Assembly (NCBI GenBank): GCA_937899725.1
Contig: CALCCA010000073.1
Location: 1-64,000, forward strand
Direction: 5' to 3'
Length of the DNA: 64,000 nucleotides
Origin: an uncultured Halomicronema sp.
GTDB lineage: Bacteria > Cyanobacteriota > Cyanobacteriia > Phormidesmidales > Phormidesmidaceae
This document shows positions 9,031-15,977 of the stretch, piece after piece. The notes beneath the pieces were generated by a model, which was given only the letters and a program-made list of their open reading frames with translations, was not told where the DNA came from and searched no databases. The stretch's first letter is position 1; every line of letters starts with the position of its first letter. The position numbers and the translations under genes are program-made.

Positions 9031-10032
9031 ATGCTGAATCGTTTCTGGCATCATTTTCTACTGTTTTGGCTGGCGGTTTTGACAGTGATCGCAATTCCTG
9101 CCTGTGATATTAGTTCTCAGCGCCAGACTGACTCTGGCGAACTGTCAGCTCAAACCGATACACAGCTATCTCCCTGTCACGTGGTTCAGCACGCAATGGG
9201 TGAAACCTGTGTGTCAATGCACCCCCAGCGCATTGCTTTGCTAGATTTTCACAGTGCCGGTAGTCTCCTCTCGTTGCAAGTAAAGCCAATCGGCGTACCT
9301 AACAACATTTTGCCAGCGTTTGCAGATGAGCTAGCTGACGTAGAAAGAGTGGGAAATAGCGATCAAATTAACATGGAGAAGCTACTGGCGCTACAGCCCG
9401 ATTTGATTTTGGTGAGCTCATGGAATGCTAGCGAAAACTACGATCAACTTTCCCAAATTGCCCCTACTGTTGTAGATGACTCTAAGACAACAGGAGATTG
9501 GCAAAAAAGATTTGCACTACACGCTGAAGCGTTAGGAATGTCTGAAAAGGCTGATCAGTTGATGAAAGACTATGAACAGCGCCTTGCAGAGGTTAGAGAT
9601 CGGCTGGGCGCAGAGTGGGTTGAGAATACTAAAATTTCCCTGGTGCGGGTCGGATCGGATCTCAGCAACGTTGCCCTTTATTTAAAGAATTCTTTTGGCG
9701 GTACCATCCTTGAAGACATTAGCTTTTCTCGCCCAGCTAGCCAGGATGAAGGCACGATCGATCAGCCGCCCTTTCAAAAACAGATCAGCAAAGAACGGCT
9801 TCAGGAGGCGGATGGCGATGTCATCTTTGTCTGGTCATTTGGCGCAACCCCAGAAATTGCCCAAGCCAATCAAGCCGGGCTGGCGCAAATGAAAACCGAT
9901 CCGCTTTGGCAACAGCTAAACGCAGTTCAGCAAGGCAACGTCTATGAAGTTGGGCACTACTGGAACTCTGGTAGCCCCCTAACGGCGAATCTGGTTTTGG
10001 ATGATTTGCTCGAATACTTAGCTGACAAGTGA
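9031..10032 (+). CDS. FecB-type iron-siderophore binding lipoprotein, first copy
   Basis: 333 residues. A lipoprotein signal peptide ends in IPAC (Cys about 26), then comes a periplasmic-binding fold of the FecB/FhuD class joined by one long central helix. The N-terminal motif SPCHVVQHAMGETCV, with two cysteines, is shared with the second copy. It would capture the ferric siderophore after passage through the receptor and pass it to an inner-membrane transporter. No FecCD-type permease or FecE ATPase is present in this window, so the partner is either elsewhere or one of the exporter-fold ABC halves. The start ATG lies 15 bp after the receptor stop. Confidence 0.9.
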   Translation: MLNRFWHHFLLFWLAVLTVIAIPACDISSQRQTDSGELSAQTDTQLSPCHVVQHAMGETCVSMHPQRIALLDFHSAGSLLSLQVKPIGVPNNILPAFADELADVERVGNSDQINMEKLLALQPDLILVSSWNASENYDQLSQIAPTVVDDSKTTGDWQKRFALHAEALGMSEKADQLMKDYEQRLAEVRDRLGAEWVENTKISLVRVGSDLSNVALYLKNSFGGTILEDISFSRPASQDEGTIDQPPFQKQISKERLQEADGDVIFVWSFGATPEIAQANQAGLAQMKTDPLWQQLNAVQQGNVYEVGHYWNSGSPLTANLVLDDLLEYLADK

Positions 10033-10138
10033 TTATCGATGTTGAGGAGTTTCTGTGAGGAGCGGGTCAATAGGGTAAGCAATGGCAACCCCACCACGCC
10101 GATGTAATCGGACGTGCTTGACTTGCCATCCTGCTTAG

Positions 10139-10155
10139 TTGAGAATAACTTTCAA
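10139..10155. promoter_or_regulatory. Fur-like box upstream of second AraC gene
   Basis: TTGAGAATAACTTTCAA matches 14 of 17 positions of the inverted repeat at 5212-5228 and sits at a similar distance (33 bp) from the AraC start. It is a less perfect dyad. Role inferred. Confidence 0.45.
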
Positions 10156-10187
10156 CTAAAGCATCCTCAGAGATCGCCCCAATCCCC

Positions 10188-11177
10188 ATGACCATCACCC
10201 TCTCTCAGCAAGACCATCAGGACTTATTGGATGAGTCTCAACGCCGTAGTCAATCTGATGACACAGAGGCTTGCGATGTGGTTGTGCCGTATCCAGAGCA
10301 GTTGGGTCAGGGTGAATGCCGCATGATTGACCTCCGTGAAGGGGTAGACCTGTTCATTGGTGATTATCAGCTGCACGACAATATCGTGACGGTATTACCA
10401 GAGCGATCGCATCTCATAGAGTACGTGTTTTACCTGACGGGCAAAGGGTTTCAGCCGAATGCGATCGCGGCGGGTCAATATGCTCTATACGGTAGCGGCA
10501 TGGCGCCGGCTGAAATCGGCGGGGATTCGGCGGATGAACCGATTTTAGAGGTCAACGTTCATATTCCACCCGCCGTCTTAAAAACCTTTTGGGGAGAGTC
10601 TTTCGACTTGGCGGGTGGGGGACTGGAGCACCTGTTTCGGTCCACTGAGCAGCCTTATTACGAACGGCTAGGTGCGACCACTGCGACCATGCGCACAGCG
10701 CTGCACCAGCTGTTGCACTGCCCGTTTACTGGCATCATCAAAAAAACTTATTTAGAAAGTAAAGTATGGGAACTCATGGCCCTGCTGCTTGACCAAGAGT
10801 TACAGCGACGAGAGGGCAAACCTATCCTGAATCCATTGAAATTGGATGATATTGAGCGCATCCACCAAGCGAAAAAGATTCTGCTACAGCGGCTAGATAA
10901 CCCACCCTCTTTGCTTAGCCTGGCTCGCCAGGTGGGGTTGAATGACTGTGCGCTCAAGCGAGGGTTTCGACAGGTCTTCGGTGAAACGACCTTTGGCTAT
11001 TTACACAACCACCGGATGGAAACCGCCCGCCAGTTACTGATCGAGGGTGAAGTCAATATTACCGAAGCGGCTCGTCACGTGGGCTTTGCCAACCGCAGCT
11101 ATTTTGCCGCCGCGTTTCGAAAAAAATACGGTGTCGCGCCGAGTGAATACCTCCGTCAGACCAGAAAATCCGGCTAG
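10188..11177 (+). CDS. AraC-family regulator (PchR-like), second copy
   Basis: 329 residues. It starts with the same MTITLSQQDHQDL opening as the copy at 5268; about 145 bp around the two starts differ at only a handful of positions, after which the sensor domains diverge strongly. The C-terminal double helix-turn-helix (ITEAARHVGFANRSYFAAAFRKKYG) is well conserved, so both proteins could bind the same TCCGNCTAG operators. The stop codon lies inside the first half-site of operator C. It has its own upstream gap of 155 bp with a Fur-like box. Inferred role: siderophore-responsive activator of the second receptor cassette and perhaps of the whole island. Confidence 0.9.
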   Translation: MTITLSQQDHQDLLDESQRRSQSDDTEACDVVVPYPEQLGQGECRMIDLREGVDLFIGDYQLHDNIVTVLPERSHLIEYVFYLTGKGFQPNAIAAGQYALYGSGMAPAEIGGDSADEPILEVNVHIPPAVLKTFWGESFDLAGGGLEHLFRSTEQPYYERLGATTATMRTALHQLLHCPFTGIIKKTYLESKVWELMALLLDQELQRREGKPILNPLKLDDIERIHQAKKILLQRLDNPPSLLSLARQVGLNDCALKRGFRQVFGETTFGYLHNHRMETARQLLIEGEVNITEAARHVGFANRSYFAAAFRKKYGVAPSEYLRQTRKSG

Positions 11178-11200
11178 CGTTCAAACTTTTCCGCCCAGCA
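11167..11200 (+). promoter_or_regulatory. Tandem 21-bp-spaced operator, site C
   Basis: Half-sites TCCGGCTAG (11169) and TCCGCCCAG (11190) are 21 bp apart and preceded by AAAA and TTT tracts. The first overlaps the stop codon of the second AraC gene. It precedes the second TonB receptor gene. Confidence 0.65.
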
Positions 11201-11246
11201 TTCACCCCTAGTGATCACAGCGAAATCACCTTTGATAAGCTCTCAA

Positions 11247-11267
11247 TCAAGAATTAATTGCAATAAG
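11247..11267 (+). promoter_or_regulatory. Conserved promoter-proximal element before second receptor
   Basis: Matches 16 of 21 positions with 6343-6363, located 28 bp before the receptor start. See that entry for its placement relative to the operator. Confidence 0.4.
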
Positions 11268-11294
11268 GGCGCGATGCGCTGGGTGTGAGGACGA

Positions 11295-13817
11295 ATGTTG
11301 AATCGACTATCGCAAACGCTGGCGATCGCTAGCCTGCTTTCTGTACCAATACTGCCTGCCTGGGCAGAGGCGGAAACCGAATCAACTGCAGCGAGGCCAC
11401 TGGAAACGAGTCCGGCGATCGCGGAACAACCTGCTACCACTGTCAGCGAGTGGCGGGCCCAAGTGGAATCTGCTTTAGTGCAAATCACGGCAGTTCGTTT
11501 GGAATTCACAGAGTCCGGTTTGCAGGTCGTGTTAGAAACGGCGGCTGGTGAGCTTGCCACCCCGACGACCCAGACAGTCGGTAATGCGCTGATTGCCGAT
11601 ATTCCCAATGCGGCGTTGGCGCTGCCAGAGGGCGGCTCATTTGAGCAGTTTGCGCCTGCCGAGGGCATTGCCTTGGTAAGTGTTACCAACGAATCCGGAG
11701 ATCAGGTGCGGATCGCCATTACCGGTACCGATGCTCCCCCCGTTGGGGCAGTGACGGCAACTGGCTTGGCCGTGACTTTGGGTGAGGTTGTGGCCGGAGC
11801 TGAGGATGACGCCATTCAAGTCGTGGTGACGGGGGCAGGCGACGAGGGTTACGCTCCGTCAAGCGCCAGCACAGCGACGCGCACCGATACCCCCTTACGC
11901 GATATCCCTCGCTCGATTCAAGTCGTCCCTCAGCAGGTGTTTGAAGATCAAGCGGGCAACCGCATCGACGACGCCACCCGCAACGTCAGCAGTGTGGTGC
12001 AGAGTGGGGGCTTTGCCGGTACCGCCGATCAGTTGGCCATTCGCGGCTTTGCCACCTTCGAGATTTTTCGCGATGGCTTTCGCGATCCGGCTGCTGGGGG
12101 CATTTTTGAGACGTCTAACATTGAGCAGTTTGAGGTATTAAAGGGGCCAGCCTCTGTGCTCTACGGCAACACCGAGCCAGGCGGCATCATCAACCTGGTG
12201 ACAGAGCAGCCTTTACCCTTCCCCAACTATGAGTTTGATCTGCAGGTAGGTAGTTTTGGTTTTTTGCGCCCGACGGTTGACCTATCGGGGCCATTGACCG
12301 CATCTGCTGATGTGCGCTATCGAGTCAACTTAGCCTATGAGCGCTCTGACACGTTTCGAGATTTTGATCAGGACGTGAGACGGGGATTTATTGCTCCCGT
12401 CCTAGCGTGGGATATTAGCGACGACACGAGCCTGACCGTCGATTTCAGCTACTTGGACGATGAGCGCCCCTTTGACCGAGGGTTTATTGCCACTGGACGA
12501 GACATCGTTGATGTCCCTCTAGACCGCATTTTTGGTGAGCCGGACGACTTTCGAGAAATCGAAGAAACGGCTTTTGGCTATCGCCTAGAGCACGAGTTCA
12601 GCGATAACTGGAGCATTCGCAACGCCTTCCGACTGGTCTCCGCTGAGCAGCTTGACTTTCGAGCTGAGCCGCTGGAGTTGGACGAAGACACCGGTATCTT
12701 GACCCGTAACTTTCGCTCCAATGACGATACCAGTGAAAGCTATGCCTTCCAAACACAGCTAGAGGGGCAATTTGCCACGGGCTCCATTGAACATAATCTC
12801 CTGCTGGGCATCGACCTCGATCGCACAACGTTTGCCGGCACCCAAAGCCGTGCCCCCGATGGGCTAACCCCAGATATCAACATTTTTGATCCTGTTTATA
12901 ACCAAGTAATTCCTCCGACCTTCGATCAGCTGACCAATGTTGTACGCGACAGCATTTCTCGGACTGATAGTCTAGGGATTTTTGCTCAGAATCAAATCGA
13001 TCTGACGGACAACTTTAAGCTGCTGTTAGCCGGACGTTGGGACTTTGTTGAGCAGCGTAATGACAACAATTTGGGAGACGATTCAATTCAGTCTCCTGAT
13101 GCGTTTAGCCCCTCTATTGGACTGCTCTATCGTCCGATTGAGCCGCTCTCAATTTATGCCAACTATGCGCGCTCGTTTCAGCCCAACTTCGGTACCGCCG
13201 TCGATGGTTCATTTTTAGAACCGGAGCGAGGCACCCAGTACGAAATTGGACTGCGGGGTGAACTCTTTGACGGCAATCTGATTGCGAACTTAGCGGCCTA
13301 CACGATTACCAAAACCAACCTGGCGACGACTGATCCTGACAATCCTGACTTTTCGATTCCCGTTTCTGAGCAGCGCAGCCGGGGCATTGAGCTAGATATC
13401 GCGGGCGAGATTTTGCCGGGTTGGAATGTGATTGCCTCCTATGGCTATATCGATGCCGAATTTACAGAAGAAAATTTTGGGGTAGAGCCGGGTGGTCGAA
13501 TCCAAAACATCCCAGAAAATACCTTCAGCTTGTGGACGACCTATGAAATTCAGACCGGTAGCTTGCAAGGGCTGGGGTTGGGGGCCGGTGTGTTTTATGT
13601 CGGCGAGCGAGCGGGTGATTTTGAAGACACGTTTGATTTGCCGAGCTACTGGCGCACCGATGCCACTGTGTTTTACAGTCGCGACAATTGGCGCGCTGGT
13701 CTCAATGTGCAAAATTTGTTTGATGAGCGCTACTTCAAGTCCAACAACTTTGGCCGCGTCGCCATTGAGCCAGGAGAACCGCTAACCATTGTGGGCACCT
13801 TCTCGATCGATTTTTGA
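11295..13817 (+). CDS. TonB-dependent siderophore receptor with AMIN domain, second copy
   Basis: 840 residues. GAGGACGA just before ATG 11295 is a good ribosome site. The domain order equals the first receptor: signal peptide (1-24), AMIN domain (about 45-140), TonB-box-like AIQVVVTGAGD, plug (TPLRDIPRSIQVVPQQV to KGPASVLYG) and barrel ending IVGTFSIDF. Sequence identity to the first copy is high in the plug and barrel strands but the extracellular loop regions differ, consistent with another ferric siderophore being taken up. It forms an operon with the lipoprotein at 13835 (17 bp gap) and the DUF1636 gene. Confidence 0.93.
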   Translation: MLNRLSQTLAIASLLSVPILPAWAEAETESTAARPLETSPAIAEQPATTVSEWRAQVESALVQITAVRLEFTESGLQVVLETAAGELATPTTQTVGNALIADIPNAALALPEGGSFEQFAPAEGIALVSVTNESGDQVRIAITGTDAPPVGAVTATGLAVTLGEVVAGAEDDAIQVVVTGAGDEGYAPSSASTATRTDTPLRDIPRSIQVVPQQVFEDQAGNRIDDATRNVSSVVQSGGFAGTADQLAIRGFATFEIFRDGFRDPAAGGIFETSNIEQFEVLKGPASVLYGNTEPGGIINLVTEQPLPFPNYEFDLQVGSFGFLRPTVDLSGPLTASADVRYRVNLAYERSDTFRDFDQDVRRGFIAPVLAWDISDDTSLTVDFSYLDDERPFDRGFIATGRDIVDVPLDRIFGEPDDFREIEETAFGYRLEHEFSDNWSIRNAFRLVSAEQLDFRAEPLELDEDTGILTRNFRSNDDTSESYAFQTQLEGQFATGSIEHNLLLGIDLDRTTFAGTQSRAPDGLTPDINIFDPVYNQVIPPTFDQLTNVVRDSISRTDSLGIFAQNQIDLTDNFKLLLAGRWDFVEQRNDNNLGDDSIQSPDAFSPSIGLLYRPIEPLSIYANYARSFQPNFGTAVDGSFLEPERGTQYEIGLRGELFDGNLIANLAAYTITKTNLATTDPDNPDFSIPVSEQRSRGIELDIAGEILPGWNVIASYGYIDAEFTEENFGVEPGGRIQNIPENTFSLWTTYEIQTGSLQGLGLGAGVFYVGERAGDFEDTFDLPSYWRTDATVFYSRDNWRAGLNVQNLFDERYFKSNNFGRVAIEPGEPLTIVGTFSIDF

Positions 13818-13834
13818 CGACATTAAGGTGAGCT

Positions 13835-14830
13835 ATGAAGCAGAAATTGCGTAAATGGCTAGTGGCGATCGCAGCGATCACAGCTTTGGTCGTATCCGTT
13901 GCCTGTGGGGGAGGTTCCTTGCAGCAATCCCTACCGGCAACAGGGGAGGATACGACTTCGCCCTGTCACATGGTTAGCCATGCAGCGGGTGAAACTTGTG
14001 TGCCTGATAATCCGCAGCGAGTCGTTGATTTGGTCGGGCTCGATTATGCGTTGAGCTTAGGCATCAAGCCGATCGCCAGTGACGGCCTATATCAAGCCAA
14101 TCTTTACCTAAAGGAAGAGACTGACGGGATTGAAAATGTTGGCAAGAATGATGTTCCCAACCTTGAGCGGATTGTAGAACTCAAGCCAGATCTCATCATC
14201 GGCGGCAGCTATGTCGATGTGAACTATCAGCTTTTGTCCGATATTGCGCCCACAGTGATCCTTCCGTATGACTATAGCGGCCAGTGGAAAGACGTCTTTA
14301 TGCAGTATGCGGCAACACTTGGGCTGACGGAGAAAGCTGAGCAGGTGATGGCGCGATACTACGATCACACCCAAGAATTTCAGCAGCAAATGGGATCTCG
14401 CGCCGCTGAAACCGAGGTTTCAATCGTGCGAGTGTATCCGACTCAGACCAATCTCTATCTCAAAGAGTCGTTTCCCGGCACCGTCATCGCTGATGTGGGC
14501 CTATCGCGTCCGCCTTCTCAAAATTTCACGGCCTCGGACGCCCAAACCGTCTTTGGCAATTACATTCAATACACAATCAGTCAGGAAAAAATACCAGATA
14601 TCGATGGTGATGTCCTGTTTCTGTGGACGTTTGGACATCGCGATGACATTGCTCAAGATGCGAAGTCCGCCAAGGAAGCGCTCAAAGCCGACCCGCTGTG
14701 GTCAACGCTATCGGCGGTGCAACAAGACCGAGTCTATGAAGTTCCCGGTGAATATTGGATTGGCGACGGCCCTATGGCGGCCAATCTAATCATTGACGAC
14801 CTCTTCAAATATCTGATTGAGGAGAACTGA
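13835..14830 (+). CDS. FecB-type iron-siderophore binding lipoprotein, second copy
   Basis: 331 residues. AAGGTGAG precedes ATG 13835. The lipoprotein signal ends VSVAC (Cys about 24). The body is a FecB/FhuD-class binding protein with the paired-cysteine motif SPCHMVSHAAGETCV, as in the first copy, and the typical EKIPDIDGDVLFLWTFG segment of the C-lobe. It is the third element of the second cassette and is followed 4 bp later by the DUF1636 gene. It likely hands iron-siderophore to an inner-membrane transporter that is not adjacent. Confidence 0.9.
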   Translation: MKQKLRKWLVAIAAITALVVSVACGGGSLQQSLPATGEDTTSPCHMVSHAAGETCVPDNPQRVVDLVGLDYALSLGIKPIASDGLYQANLYLKEETDGIENVGKNDVPNLERIVELKPDLIIGGSYVDVNYQLLSDIAPTVILPYDYSGQWKDVFMQYAATLGLTEKAEQVMARYYDHTQEFQQQMGSRAAETEVSIVRVYPTQTNLYLKESFPGTVIADVGLSRPPSQNFTASDAQTVFGNYIQYTISQEKIPDIDGDVLFLWTFGHRDDIAQDAKSAKEALKADPLWSTLSAVQQDRVYEVPGEYWIGDGPMAANLIIDDLFKYLIEEN

Positions 14831-14834
14831 TCGC

Positions 14835-15209
14835 ATGGCAAAGCACGTTCTAGTTGTCTGCGAAGCTTGCGGCGCTAATGCCGAAAAGAATGCCTCAAAT
14901 CACGAGACCGGTGGCGATCGCTTGCTCAATCAGCTTAAGGAGCTGCATAAAAAATGGCCCCGGAAAGATGAGCTGGCAATTGAGACGACCACCTGCTTAT
15001 GTATCTGTGAAAGGGCATGTGCTGTTGCCTTCGTTGGCGCTCACAAACCCACTTACCTTTTTGGCGATCTAGACCCGGCGGCCTGTGCCGCCGACCTACT
15101 CACTGCTGGTGAACTGTACCTCGATAGGGAAGACGGCATGGTATCTGCTCACAAGTTGCCTGCTCAACTGCGTCCTCGCCGCATCGCCCGGATTCCCCCT
15201 GCACCGTAA
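14835..15209 (+). CDS. DUF1636 ferredoxin-like small protein
   Basis: 124 residues, cytoplasmic. ATG 14835 is chosen because GGAG at 14820 is well placed and the stop of the lipoprotein gene ends 4 bp before. Cysteines in VCEACG and CLCICERAC fit the thioredoxin-fold [2Fe-2S] or metal-binding pattern of DUF1636 proteins, which often occur beside TonB receptors and metal uptake genes. In this operon a role in releasing or reducing iron from the imported siderophore is plausible but only inferred. Confidence 0.75.
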   Translation: MAKHVLVVCEACGANAEKNASNHETGGDRLLNQLKELHKKWPRKDELAIETTTCLCICERACAVAFVGAHKPTYLFGDLDPAACAADLLTAGELYLDREDGMVSAHKLPAQLRPRRIARIPPAP

Positions 15210-15236
15210 AGGTTGGATGAGCGGACGAGTGGAGGT

Positions 15237-15812
15237 TTAGAGGATGTCAGTGAGGTTCAATTGGAAGCCTGGAAGTATTGGGTCTGCGGAGAGTGTTGTT
15301 GGAGCATCCAGTATTTCAGCGGTTTGGCTGGGGCGATAAATTTCCACCTGTTGATCTTGAGGATTAATGAGCCAACCCAACTGCAGCCCATTCTCCAGAT
15401 ATTCCCGCATCTTGGCCTGGACGTCAGTAAGGGTATCACTGGAAGATCGCAACTCAATCGCAAAATCAGGACAGAGCGGCAAGAACTTATCTGGATCAGG
15501 ATTTAGCGCTTCCAGCCTGTCACGCTTTACCCAAGCGGCATCGGGAGATCGGATAGCTCCGTTCGATAATTTGAAGCCAGTCGAAGAGTCAAATCCGAGC
15601 CCCGTTCCATCAGCATCGGCCCAATTGCCCAATTGCTGAGCAATTCTAAAATTCCGATTGCCCGTTTCCCACCCGGTTGGCGGCATGATGATCAACTTTC
15701 CTTCAGCGGTGCGCTCTAGTCGCAAATCACGATTCGCCTGAGCCAGCCGGTAGAACTGCTCATCACTCAGGTCAATATCCGCCGATTGCAGTTCTAACGT
15801 AAGAGACATCAT
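15237..15812 (-). CDS. Uma2-family (DUF820) putative endonuclease
   Basis: About 191 residues on the reverse strand. Start taken at the ATG-ATG pair (15812/15809); a TTG at 15830 is less likely. The PD-(D/E)XK-like core is visible: SPDAAWVKRDRLEAL, then PDFAIELRSSSDTL and the downstream Lys in DVQAKMREYLENG, followed by LGWLINPQDQQVEIYRP, the hallmark of the very large Uma2 family of cyanobacteria. Its cellular role is unknown. It sits in opposite orientation between the second siderophore operon and the second ABC gene, as if inserted there. Confidence 0.8.
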   Translation of the reverse strand: MMSLTLELQSADIDLSDEQFYRLAQANRDLRLERTAEGKLIIMPPTGWETGNRNFRIAQQLGNWADADGTGLGFDSSTGFKLSNGAIRSPDAAWVKRDRLEALNPDPDKFLPLCPDFAIELRSSSDTLTDVQAKMREYLENGLQLGWLINPQDQQVEIYRPSQTAEILDAPTTLSADPILPGFQLNLTDIL

Positions 15813-15867
15813 GGTTTGAGTTCGCCGCAAACTTCCCCAATTCTAAACCACCCGGAAAGGACTTAAA

Positions 15868-15901
15868 ACTCCGTCAAGTAGCCAAAAAATTCCGTCTGGG
15901 A
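15868..15901 (+). promoter_or_regulatory. Tandem 21-bp-spaced operator, site D
   Basis: Half-sites TCCGTCAAG (15870) and TCCGTCTGG (15891) stand 21 bp apart, the second after an AAAAAAT tract, 87 bp before the second ABC gene. This ties that gene to the AraC regulon although the Uma2 gene separates it from the rest of the island. Confidence 0.65.
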
Positions 15902-15977
15902 GTCCTTCTAAAAGCCAGAAATTGAGAGAGTTGTAGCAAGCATTAATGAAGCTATTCCTCAGCTACCTTTCCTCCCC

